The notes below the pieces were generated by a model. The model was not told the origin of the DNA. It worked only from the letters and a program-made list of their open reading frames with translations, and ran no database searches. This document shows positions 10,762 to 24,527 of a DNA stretch of 64,000 bases, in pieces. The position numbers and the translations under genes were made by a program. This DNA is from Centrapalus pauciflorus (taxonomy: Eukaryota > Streptophyta > Magnoliopsida > Asterales > Asteraceae): NCBI GenBank assembly GCA_020465985.1, contig JAANYP010000724.1:508001-572000 (forward strand). The letters run 5' to 3'. Each line of letters begins with the position of its first letter. Position 1 is the first letter of the stretch.

Positions 10762-13483
10762 TCACGGGGAACCCAAGCCATGACTAACTTGGTAATACCA
10801 TTCCCGTCCACATACTTGAACTCTTTCGATTATAAGGCATTGATTTTCCTGAGTTCTACCTGGTGTTTGATGTCTTACAGGAGTGTGTGACCTAACCGGA
10901 GTGTAAGCTCTGCTAGGTGTAGTACTCCTATAATTTTGTTGCGGTCCTGACCTAGATTGATTAGATACTCTATTTGGTGAATTAGTCCTAATCACTTCTT
11001 TGGTTCGACCTAATACAGGTGTTTCTTTCACAGCAGATTTTGGTGTGGTTTGCACAGTTTTCTCGGTGTTATGAGAACCACTTGTGCTTGCAACACTTGT
11101 AGAAGGTTTATGTTGTTCCGGCTTTCCAGGTTTAGGAGTAGAGTCTACCTTCCTATGTGGACAACTAGAAGCAACATGCCCCTTTTCATGACATCTAAAG
11201 CAAGACATTTTGTTAATCGGCTTCTTATGCGTGCCCTTAGACATAAGTGTCTCACTAGTGTCCTGTTCTTTCGTCTCAACTATAGTGACTGTTTCCTCCT
11301 CTTGATCATTAAAGTCAATTTTGTCTTTTCCTACAGGCTTATCACTAGAGGATGGCACAAATTTGACCTTCTTGATCTTGACATTATTACTAGTCACCTT
11401 AGTTTCTTTATCCTTAACTAGTTCAGACATAGGTTCAGGAGCTACCTCTGATTCAACTGGTTTTTCAGTTTTCTCCTGAGGTTGAGGTACATAGTTATCA
11501 TTGAAAGGTGGAGGACTCTCATTATATCCTAAACCTATGGGTTTCTTAGACTGACGTTGTGCATCTAAGATCTTCCCTAGGTTGAGTGATGAGTTCCTAA
11601 ACTTTTCCAGTTTACTATTCACCTCGGCTACCTTAACCTTAGATTCAGCTAGCTCTACCTCTTTGCACTTAAGCTCTTTGGTCAATGCCTCAACATGTTC
11701 AAACATGAGTTCTATTCTAACATACTGCTCTATAAGCTTGTCTTTTAGAACTATGACATCTTGGGCATCTGCCTTAAGCTTATTTCTAAGGTCTTCATTT
11801 ATGTCTAAGAGGCTAGCGTTGTCTGATTTTAAGGATTCATTCTGAGCAGTTATATTTTGATGTGATTCTAGCACTAAGTTTAATCTATCATTAGATGTAG
11901 CACACAAAGCACATATATCACGGAATATAGAGAAGTTCAGAATTACCTTGGCGTGATCAGATTCCACATTGGCCATCTGTGCGGCGAACTCCAGAATCGT
12001 CTGATTGTCTGACTTTTCTACCAACATAGGACTGCTATCATTCTGATTGATGTCCCTTGTTTCTTCCTCTGCTCCAGTACTTCCCGTCTCCGTTACTTCA
12101 GCTATAAAGGCTCTAGAATTGGACTCTGGATGTGTACTCCAGTCATATGTTCCATCGAGCTGTCTGTCTGATGTGACATTGGTTAACAGACCAGCTATGC
12201 TTGCCTGACTGCTTGAACTACCCTGCTGATATCTCCCTTGAGATTGATTCTGGTACTGGTTCTGGTAGTTCTCGACTTTAGGTCTTTGACACTCTCTAGC
12301 GAAGTGTCCTAACCCTTGACAGTTGTAACATTTAACTTTGGATATATCAAACCCAATCTTATTGTTACTGACGTTGAGATTTCTGCCGGTCCTCTTGATG
12401 AACCTTTTAACTCGCTGAGTTACCATGGCCAGTTACCATTGCAGATCCATCTCCTCTAGATCATCAGGGTCCACCTGATCATAATCCTCATCCCATAGTG
12501 CTGGATCGTTGATTTTCCCTTGAACGCAATTTCCATAGGCGGCCACAAATGAAGCCAACAGATTTAGATGGTCTTCAGCTGATTTTGCGCTCATCGGCAT
12601 CTTTGAATACCCTTGAGATGTAGATGTAGACTGAGTTTGCTTTTCTTCTGGTCTAGAAAACCCTAAGAAAGCGCTGCTCACTGAGTCTTCTTCTTCAACC
12701 GGAGTCGATGTTTCTCCTGAAAAGAATGTTGTAGCCGTCTTCACATCACTTGCTCCTGAAGGTTTGGACTTTCCAAAATACATATCCGGATCCTGTACCT
12801 GGTCATAATCTCGTTCCTTCTTCATCAATTTAAAGTTATAGGCCCTCAGCGTTCCTATGACATTTTCTAGAGTTAGAGTATAGAACTTGTCTTCATCATG
12901 TTTTATCAGCGCCACATACATTTCCCATTTCGCTGGTAAAGAATCTAGAATTTTGACAATCTTCTCTGACTCACTGTACTCGACGTCGTGGTTGTCTAAC
13001 TCAGTTTATAAATGATAGAATCTTGTAATTGTCTCATCCAGCTTTTCGTTCTTCAAAGCCTTGAGTATCGCGAACTGCTGTTTGAGCATTTCCATTCTAT
13101 TTTTCCTAACCTTGGGCCTTACACCGTTTCTCCAAAGCATCCCACAATTCTTTTGTTGTGCGTTGATTGCGAAATGTGTGCAGATTCTTCTGAGGTAAGG
13201 CCATTCTAATAATCGAGAATGCTCGGTTCTCGGCCTCATAAAGCTTCTTATCATCATCTTTCATCTTCTGATATGACAAGACACGTTGGCGACCTTCAAC
13301 CTCTGTAGTAGTTGGAACATATCCCTCGTCAATACATATCCACATCCTCATGTCATTAAATCTAGCAAAGTCGGCGAACCTATCCTTCCACCAATAATAA
13401 TCCTCCAATTTCATCAACTTTGGTGGAGAATTTGCTTTTCCGACCTCGTGGACCATCTCAATAAACCTTTGTAGGCTTGTCAT
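10762..13483 (-). pseudogene. gag polyprotein, copia A2
   Basis: Start ATG at 13483 follows the leader. The N-terminal gag domain (13106-13483; LMKLEDYYWWKDRFADF, AENRAFSIIRMALPQ, TTKELWDALEKRC) is typical of plant copia gag that assembles particles. A frameshift near 13106 passes into the next segment (LKALKNEKLDETITRFYHL), and another joins 12433-12921. A third segment (10762-12426) carries two CCHC zinc knuckles: CYNCQGLGHFAREC near 12330 and CFRCHEKGHVASSC near 11200. Between them is a ~250-residue predicted coiled coil, and after them a Ser/Arg/Pro-rich tail. Stops at about 13012 and 12430 break it. The two widely spaced knuckles are notable. Confidence 0.88.
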
Positions 13484-14056
13484 TGTTTCAAAGATTTTTG
13501 GAGTTAAAACTTAATTAATTTAATTCGAAATTAATTTAAATTAACTTTTTCGAACCTAAGTAAGTTCGAATTTAATTAATTTTAAACTGGTTTGGAAGTA
13601 AATTCGAAATTAAGTTTGAAGTCCAACCAAATTCGAAATAAATGATAAACTCGAAGGTAAGACTAAATTCGAAATCCCTAATTCGAATTTAATGGAAACT
13701 CGAAACTGAGCAAATTCGAAGTGGCCAAACTCGAATCAAACCCTAAGGAACTTCGAAAGGAGCGTATTTTCTGACAAACTCGAAATTTGAGTAAACCCTA
13801 ATACCCCCTTGATGTTCGAGTGCTGCAAGTTCGAAAAACGGCTAATACTTCGAATTTTTCAAGGTTTCAGATTAAACCAATACTTTTAAGAGTACAAATA
13901 TTGATCTCAAAAAAAACTTGAACTATTGCAAAGTATTTTCCGATATCTTACTTGATAAACTCGAAAATCCGTCCAAAAGTGTGATGTAACCATCCAAAAA
14001 CGTCAAGAAACCACAGATGTTTCTAGTGAACACGAAGAACACCACGAACACCCAAT
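13484..14056 (-). other. Untranslated leader of copia A2
   Basis: AT-rich leader between PBS and gag ATG, dense in ATTCGAA/CTCGAA words (about a dozen between 13520 and 13760). It matches the copia A1 leader at 1-351. I see no coding potential. Confidence 0.75.
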
Positions 14057-14069
14057 GGGTCTGATACCA
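14057..14069 (-). other. Primer binding site of copia A2 (one base altered)
   Basis: The reverse complement reads TGGTATCAGACCC, one base off the usual tRNA-iMet match (GAGCC to GACCC), two bases from the LTR edge. Confidence 0.8.
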
Positions 14070-14071
14070 CT

Positions 14072-14654
14072 TGTAAGGTCTGCTCTCTACGGATCTATCT
14101 TGACGCGACACCTTCCAACGAGTGTGGAATCCTCGTTAGCAGCTTGACGGTAAGACCACGCACACCGAAACACGGAGACTACCACGGTGATAGACGTACA
14201 ACTAGAACGCCCCAACACGATGATTCTCTCCGAACGAAACTCACTGATTGCAATCAAGTTCGAGATCGCCTCTTGCTAATCCTCTGACAAATACTACAAA
14301 AGTCTGATAATTAATCGAATTAACCCTTAATTATACTGACATGTTCGACTTTGTCTACGACAAATTCGAACTTGGCCCAAGGCCTATTCGAACTTGTCCT
14401 CTTAGACAAATTCGAACTTACCTTAAACTCGAAGCCTATCTTTCAAACTTATTTTTGAACTTATGTTTTATCTTATGTTTGAATTTATCTTTGAGTTTTA
14501 TGTTTGAACTTATTGTAATACGTTACCCTAAGTTCAAACATACATAATCAAACATATATATCAAACACTTGTTACTATTCAATATCAAGTAAAATGACTT
14601 ACACAAAATGTTATCTAAACTTAAACTGCTATCATCACACAGGATGTACTAACA
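14072..14654 (-). repeat. 5' LTR of copia A2
   Basis: Bounded TG...CA (plus strand tgtaaggtct ... gtactaaca), about 583 bp. The ends align with the shorter A1 LTR at 367-677. The U3 part (14340-14450) has several ATTCGAA words. Confidence 0.8.
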
Positions 14655-14790
14655 GTCGAGACGATGAGGAGGCAACAACAAACCGAATAGATAGGAGAAC
14701 ACGAAATCGACGATGTTGTTTCAAATATTTTTGAACAAGAAAAAAATCATATATATGTTGATTCGAACTTAGTGTGTGTTGTTTCTTCGT

Positions 14791-14794
<4 letters not shown>

Positions 14795-14850
<56 letters not shown>
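14795..14850. repeat. (GA)n microsatellite
   Basis: About 28 uninterrupted GA units. The inverted copy Q carries a shorter, imperfect CT tract at the equivalent place (15388-15415), so the tract has expanded or contracted since duplication. Confidence 0.95.
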
Positions 14851-14852
<2 letters not shown>

Positions 14853-14991
14853 GTGCCTTTAAATCTAGCTTCATGATCTTCGATCTTGACAAAAAAAAAT
14901 TATTTAATAATAATTTGGGGTGTTTGAGCATAAAATGGGGTGTTTGGTAACAAAATTAAGAGTGTTTGGTTACAATGGAAGATGTTTGGTT

Positions 14992-15104
<113 letters not shown>

Positions 15105-15689
15105 GAAAATAACTACAACTTTTTACTTTTTTTTAACCATTTATAGCAACATTTATTTATTTTTTATCATTAATAGCAACAACTTTTATGGTTTTTTACC
15201 ATTTACAGCAATGGGTGACCTATAAACCTATAATAGCAAGTCACCTACAACCAAACATCTTCCATTGTAACCAAACACTCTTAATTTTGTTACCAAACAC
15301 CCCATTTTATGCTCAAACACCCCAAATTATTATCAAAGAATTTTTTTTGTCAAGATCGAAGATCATGAAGCTAGATTTAAAGGCACGTCCTCTCTCTGTC
15401 TCTCTCTCTTTCTCGTCACCAAGAAACAAGTGTGTGTGTTTGTGTGTGTATATATATATATATATGCAGAAAATTTCTTTGATAATAATTTGGGGTGTTT
15501 GAGCATAAAATGGGGTGTTTGGTAACAAAATTAAGAGTGTTTGGTTACAATGGAAGATGTTTGGTTGTAGGTGACTTGCTATTATAGGTTTATAGGTCAC
15601 CCATTGCTGTAAATGGGAAAAAAAACCCAAAAGTTGTTGCTATTAATGATAAAAAAATAAATAATGTTTATATAAATTGTAAAAAAAAG

Positions 15690-16540
<851 letters not shown>

Positions 16541-16552
16541 TATATATAGAAT

Positions 16553-16895
16553 ATGGTTCGAGAGAGTACCACTCAATATGCAGCGCACCAGAATGTACTA
16601 CTCTTAAAAAACTTTTAATTTATTTTAATAACATGTTTTAATTAACATTATAAAGATACTATGTAAATTTCACATACATTCACAAATTCTAACTCCTAAA
16701 AAATGATGTGATTATACATTTAGATAAATTTGCATATATGTGAACTTGCATGATTTCATGCACTTAAAATGTGTGGATATGCGTGAAATTTATATATCAT
16801 GTATGTTGTGTTAATTAAAACATATTTTTGAAAAAAAAAATTCAAAAAAATTATTTTAAGAGTGATATATTTTGAAGTGGTACTCACTTAAACGT
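16553..16895. mobile_element. TA-embedded MITE-like element C (~340 bp)
   Basis: Terminal inverted repeats: left GGTTCGAGAGAGTACCACTC at 16555, right complement CGTTTAAGTGAGTACCACTT ending near 16894. The left end is clearly homologous to element E at 17460 (shared ATGCAGCGCACCAGAA). It is flanked by short TA on the left and a CA/TA tract on the right, and is non-coding. Confidence 0.75.
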
Positions 16896-16901
16896 ATATA
16901 T

Positions 16902-16904
<3 letters not shown>

Positions 16905-16995
<91 letters not shown>
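16905..16995. repeat. Compound (CA)n(TA)n microsatellite
   Basis: About 14 CA units pass directly into about 31 TA units. Confidence 0.95.
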
Positions 16996-16997
<2 letters not shown>

Positions 16998-17039
16998 TGA
17001 TAAGCTAAATATATTTTGAAAAGTGTCAGAAGCATTATA

Positions 17040-17108
17040 ATTCACTAATTTTATATATTGATTCACTAATTTTATACATTGATTCACTTATTTTGTATAC
17101 TAATTCAC
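17040..17108. repeat. Short tandem repeat, ~21-bp unit
   Basis: Three to four imperfect copies of a unit like ATTCACTAATTTTATA(C/T)ATTG. The surrounding island (16996-17288) is AT-rich and otherwise featureless. Confidence 0.75.
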
Positions 17109-17288
17109 AAATTTTTGAATTTGTTATTCATTATTTATAAGTTAAAAAACTAATGAATAAATGTAAAAAAGTAATGAATTACTGATTTACTTATAAATTA
17201 TGATTCATTATTTATATATTTAAAGTTATGAGTGTAAAAAATGAATCACTGTGGTTCTCAAGATATATATTTAGTTTCTCATTTGATA

Positions 17289-17827
<539 letters not shown>

Positions 17828-17849
17828 AAAATTCTCTCTCTCTCTCTTG

Positions 17850-19875
<2,026 letters not shown>

Positions 19876-19912
<37 letters not shown>

Positions 19913-20420
19913 TAAAAACTATTTATAAATATTTGACATAAAAAGTCGATCGCACCATTCGCACCCATAAGATTTGAATGCAATTCTTTTTAGCTTATCT
20001 AAAAAAATATCTAAATTAATTTAGAGATTCGGCAGACTAAAAATAATAATGCTCCTGAATGCAGGACAATTGAAGAAATCAAAGCCAAGATGAGCAGTTG
20101 AGGATTTTGACTAGTTGATAAGTTAACAAAAAACTTTTTATGGGTATAAGAAAAGGAATATATGCATACTATTATCAAATATAATACGCAAAGACGATCA
20201 CCCACATTTTGGTTGCTATTTTCTTCTTTTTCTTATTTTTTTTTTTAATTTTTTATTTAAACTTTTTAACACGGCAATGACGATGTCTCACGTTTCAGTT
20301 GCTTTTTTCTTTTTCTATTTTTAATTTAAATTTTTCATAGCACACCATTATATTAATTTTATCTTTTATTTAACCCTTTTATTATAATAAATTTTTGTTT
20401 GGTTCTCTTTTAACATTTAT
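19876..20420. other. AT-rich non-coding spacer
   Basis: A short TA tract (19876-19909), then AT-rich sequence with runs of A and T. No ORF, repeat family or RNA gene is recognised. Confidence 0.6.
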
Positions 20421-20705
20421 TATTAGGGTTTATTATGAATTGAACCAACATGTTTTCACGTTTTTTGCATTTTCGTCCCTTGATTTTATTTTATTCCATA
20501 AAAGTCCTCAAGTTAATTTTTTCTTTTTGGTTTACTGAAAAATGAATATTAGAACCCTGTTTTTTAATCTAAAACCCCGGTTTAATAAATTAAAACCGGG
20601 GTCTAATAGTCAAATTTTACAGAACCAAAAACAAATAACATTGAGGAACGAAAACGCAAAAACCATGAAAACATGTAGGTTTTTTTTCATAATAAACCTT
20701 ATTAT
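20421..20705. mobile_element. MITE-like inverted-repeat element (~285 bp)
   Basis: Left arm from about 20424 (AGGGTTTATTATGAA...ACATGTTTTCACG) matches the complement of the right arm ending about 20703 (AAGGTTTATTATGAA...ACATGTTTTCATG) over about 55 bases. The centre is itself palindromic (AACCCCGGTTTAATAAATTA then AACCGGGGT). Flanking bases suggest a TTA-like duplication. Non-coding. Confidence 0.7.
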
Positions 20706-20959
20706 TACAACATTTCATTACACACTAAATTTATGATTTTGGTTATACGTACTTATGTTTGGAGTTGTCTTTTGAAACTATTATGTTATGTTTAATTGTA
20801 TAAAAAGACTTTATGATTCAAATGCACAATACAATATTCTGATGAAATTGTTTTACAATTAAAATATAACTATTTAATATTTAGATTTTTTTAATCAAAT
20901 ATGATCATGTATAAAAATGAACATTACCATTATAACGTTGACAAACCCTAATCGATGTA
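20706..20959. other. AT-rich spacer, nothing recognised
   Basis: About 250 bases of AT-rich DNA between the MITE-like element and the LTR at 20960. No supported feature. Confidence 0.6.
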
Positions 20960-21327
20960 TGTTAATATTAATATCCCAGAATAATCAGCACTCGTATATG
21001 TATAAATCACTCAAACATTCAACAAACAGAATAAAGAACTCAATGATTGAAGAATAATGGTGAAATAATGAACAAAGAGAATGTTCTCTCAAATATGCGG
21101 GGGTTGTGTCCGTGTATATTCAAAATGTCAAAATCTGATTACACAAAACCCTAGGTCACCTTTATGACTAGGGAATAAAAACAAGTTTCATAGAATTACA
21201 CTTTGACCCCCTGAACTTTAATAACAAAGAAACTAATTAAACTAAGACTAGAAATAAATTACAAGTAAACAAACTAGTAATATTTATTACAAAATAACCC
21301 CACAAGATCGAAATTAAATATCTAACA
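20960..21327 (-). repeat. 3' LTR of small non-autonomous element
   Basis: TG...CA boundaries (plus strand TGTTAATATTAATATCCC ... AAATATCTAACA), 368 bp. Confidence 0.88.
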
Positions 21328-21343
21328 ATCTCCCCCATTTCGA

Positions 21344-22882
21344 TCATTGTGGAGGAACTCGGGCATGATCTGTTGATTCACAGAGGCCAAGGATGACGTC
21401 GAATCGTCTTGTCACTTGCCTGAAATGTAGCCTTTCGTTCAAATATTCTTTGCCGCTGAGGATCTCTTGAATCTCCTTGGGTGGGCGCCTAAGTTCTGGA
21501 TTTGTCTGAGCATCAAATTCTTGTATTCTTTTTGTGAGTTCGGCTCTGACTAATATGATAGTTCCATCGGAGTAACAAGGTAGATCCTCAAAGCTCATAT
21601 ATCTTTTCTGGCCTTTCTTATTCAAAAATATAATTACTGGTTGTCCTCCCAAAAGAACTTTGTATGCCGGGTAATGATCTAACAGGAAAATGTCTTGCTC
21701 AGGGGCTTTTAGACCGACTTTGACCAGCGCGCTCTCAATTTCCATTTGAAAGTCCCCTAAGCACATGATAATGGAGTGGCGGTTCATGCTTCGAGTAAGT
21801 GTGGCAACAGCGGTCATGTGATACAGATGTTTCTTGATTTTATGTTTCAATTTTTCGTGCAAAAATTCAACGTCGTCCACATTCACATAGTCTAGATCGC
21901 TCTAAACAAACCCTGTACAGTTCCATCTTCTCTGAGAACCTCAAACGCAGGGTAGAACACTCGATCTCTCTTGCACATGGTGATAGTGAGAAGCTTTTAA
22001 ATCTTCGACTTTGACCAATATTTGTCCCTTGGCCTTTTCTCCGTGAGCATCATTTGGTTATACTCAGCCTGTTCAGCTTTTGAAACATTTGTAAGCTCCA
22101 TCAATAAGCGCCTGCTGAACGACCCAGGCTTCTTCCTGAAAACCATCTTAAACCTTTCTTCCAGGAATGGATTCTGGAACTGCTCGGCCGGAAACTTATT
22201 CAGAAACTCTTTTAGACCTTGAACGGGGGGTTCTTCTATTTCGGCCTTCTGGGCTTCAAGTAATTAAAAATTTTTCCCCCTTCGTTCTTGCCTAAGTTCT
22301 TCTTTTAGTTCCTCTGGCAAAGATTGTACCGCACCTTTTGTGTACCAGCTTACCCAATATAAGTCGCTTTCGTCGTGCATACCATGCTCTTCAGGTGTCT
22401 CATCAAAAGAATGTACAAGTTTAGCGCCTGAGGGCTCTGGTTCCTGGGCTTGAGGTTGGGGTATAGATTGGACTTGGGGAGGACTTTGGACTTTGGGAGG
22501 GCTTTGGATCAATGGGGATTCTTTGAGAGTAGAGGGAGCTTGGATAGATGATAGATATTCTTGTTGTGGCACATGGGGTGGGGAGTTTAGGAATTCGAAG
22601 GATGAGGAGGATTTCTATGGCGACTCAGGTTCAGGCTTTGGAGTGAGTAAAGGATAGTCTTCATCAATATCAAAGTCTGAATCAGCCACCAATATGATTT
22701 CGACCTTTTCATGTACGGGTTCGTACTCCATCATCGCTGACATTGGATCCAACGGAGCCGGACCTTCAACCAAAAGCTCGTCTTCTATCATTTCTTGAGC
22801 CCCATACCTCTGTTCCCCCGACCCTTCGATATCTGTTCCTTGAGATTCGGCTCCCCCTACAATCATTATTGGGTCCTCAGAG
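21344..22882 (-). pseudogene. gag-like protein of small non-autonomous element
   Basis: Three minus-strand frames (22615-22882, 22264-22572, 21344-21886), linked by stops or frameshifts, appear to be one protein of about 500 residues. The N-terminal part is acidic and the middle is Pro/Gln-rich. The C-terminal 180 residues form a conserved domain (LVKVGLKAPEQDIFLLDHYPAYKV split around 21700, MSFEDLPCYSDGTIILVRAEL near 21580) that resembles gag-adjacent proteins I recall from composite-family retroelements (a '...DEL.KFSDGTL..VR..L' pattern). Role is presumably particle or RNA binding, by inference. No zinc knuckle, protease or RT is seen. Confidence 0.55.
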
Positions 22883-22894
22883 CCTCTGATACCA
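22883..22894 (-). other. Primer binding site, small non-autonomous element
   Basis: The reverse complement reads TGGTATCAGAGG, an initiator-Met-tRNA-type PBS two bases from the LTR. Confidence 0.85.
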
Positions 22895-22896
22895 AT

Positions 22897-23205
22897 TGTT
22901 AATATTAATATCCCAGAATAATCAGCACTCGTATATGTATAAATCACTCAAACATTCAACAAACAGAATAAAGAACTCAATGATTGAAGAATAATGGTGA
23001 AATAATGAACAAAGAGAATGTTCTCTCAAATATGCGGCGGCTGTGTCCGTGTATATTCAAAATGTCAAAATCTGATTACACAAAACCCTAGGCCACCTTT
23101 ATGACTAGGGAATAAAAGCAAGTTTCATAGAATTACACTTTGACCCCCTGAACTTTAATAACAAAGAAACTAATTAAACTAAGACTAGAAATAAATTACA
23201 AGTAA
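22897..23205 (-). repeat. 5' LTR (truncated) of small non-autonomous element
   Basis: Matches 20960-21268 almost base for base, then diverges at 23206. The last ~60 bases of the LTR are absent. Confidence 0.88.
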
Positions 23206-24223
23206 CTAACGAAGAAGATAAATAATCAAGATACGAATAACCATTAACGGAATCACCACCGCATAAGTATTACTCACTACAATTTCATACAATGATCACA
23301 TAGACATAATCTATTGCGCGACTAAATTAATCAAATGTATTTTAACCAATAACTCTCGGGATAGCGTATGAAACATTAATACTCGTCTTAATCCCTAAAC
23401 TAATGGACTCGGCACGAATAATAACACCACTATAAACTATCTTGCTTTTACCAATCGCAACACATAATCATAATCATAGCCAAATATTTATCATTTGCAT
23501 ACACATGATAGATTTAGCTCAATACGAACACATCAAAACATAAGAAATTAAAGTAAAGTAAACTTAGCCGTAGATCCTCAGTAAATGGGTAATGGGATTA
23601 GCCGCTCATCGTATGGTCGTCACACTCACGGATCTGATTCATTGGATAGCTTTCGAACCACCGTCTTCGTTCACGTATCGTAGATCCACTCCGGCAGTCC
23701 TTCGGCACACTTGCACACACGTCGGCACTCTCTCCAAAGCTGCCCCTCTTCCACTATTCATAGAGAATCGAAATTAGGGTTCTAGGGCTAAAAAACGCGT
23801 ATTGGCGCCGCACCAGCGCAGGCCTGCACGCGGATGCAGCTAGGGTTTAGCTGGCGTGTGCTGGAATGTATCTGGACAGGTTGGGCGCTGTGTGGAGCGC
23901 AGGGCAGTGCAGGCCTGCGCCCCTCTCAGCCCTATTTGCTCTGAATTCACTCGGATTGCTTCTTTTTATCATCTTGGCCCTGAAATACCAACTTGGAGTA
24001 AAAATATGGATTTTACGAAGTATCGGTGCATAAAATGATAATAAAATGACTCAGAAATCATATAAATTATAGACTTACCAAGTGGCGCAAGCCTACGCCC
24101 CTCCGGCTCGGATCGCGCTGAATATTCTCGAGTTGCTTCCATTTGACATCTTAACCCTGAAACATAAATTTGGAGTAATAATAACAAAATTACGAAGAAT
24201 GGTGCTTACAATGAGCCTAAAAC
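23206..24223. other. Unassigned repetitive-looking sequence, possible gypsy LTR or UTR
   Basis: About 1 kb with no supported gene. Locally GC-rich around 23680-23960 (GCAGGCCTGC motifs). It contains a diverged tandem duplication: about 23911-24035 and 24090-24215 share GC(G/A)CCCCTC...TTGCTTC...CCCTGAAA...TTGGAGTAA...ACGAAG in order, offset about 178 bases. It ends at the AAAAC target site of the element at 24224 and resumes at 29534. It may be the 3' part of the minus-strand Athila-like element, but I cannot show it. Confidence 0.45.
24219..24223. repeat. Target site duplication, left copy (AAAAC)
   Basis: Identical to 29529-29533 and directly flanks the LTR pair of the element at 24224-29528, proving a single insertion event. 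Confidence 0.92.
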
Positions 24224-24527
24224 TGATAATTCATGTTTTCAGCAATTCAATCACATATAATCACAATCAAAATGAACAATTGACAAGAACACAATCTGTT
24301 AAATGCTTTATTAAAATGAGAAAGAATATTACATTGAGTTCATGGACTTGACTTGCAAAGCAATCCTTCTGATCCGTATGTTCAACTGTTCAAAATTGTT
24401 TCACTTTGAACAGTACACTACACCACTATATATATACAACACACAAGTATTGTATATTTACAAATTCAACCCTTGCACTTATACTATATATTTGTTTTAC
24501 ATCTCTATTTAATATTTATTCCTAACA
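24224..24527 (-). repeat. 3' LTR of LARD-like element
   Basis: TG...CA (plus strand TGATAATTCATGTTTTCAG ... TATTCCTAACA), 304 bp. An adjacent purine tract (complement of ATCTCCACCTTAG) serves as the polypurine primer. Confidence 0.92.

Larger units (their letters stand above)
10059..14654 (-). mobile_element. Ty1/copia element A2, 3' part removed by SIRE-plus insertion
   Basis: Minus-strand copia with 5' LTR (14072-14654), PBS, leader, gag, protease and the start of integrase. The sequence stops at 10059, where the SIRE-plus 3' LTR begins, so SIRE-plus inserted into its integrase; the remaining 3' part should lie left of the window. It is the same family as copia A1. The long gag with two separated zinc knuckles resembles copia elements of composite-type genomes, but I do not assign a lineage. 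Confidence 0.85.
20960..23205 (-). mobile_element. Small non-autonomous LTR retrotransposon, 5' LTR truncated
   Basis: Two direct repeats (20960-21327 and 22897-23205) flank 1.57 kb with a minus-strand PBS and a polypurine tract (ATGGGGGAGAT, complement of 21328-21340). The internal region encodes only a gag-like protein; no pol motif is seen. The LTRs differ at only about four positions over roughly 309 aligned bases by eye, implying recent insertion. The outer ~60 bases of the 5' LTR are missing and replaced by unrelated sequence at 23206. Confidence 0.85.

Noticed and set aside
23592..24038. Two ~60-codon plus-strand frames in the GC-richer block as host exons
   Set aside because: No domain, no splice context, and the sequence is internally repeated; more likely LTR or UTR.
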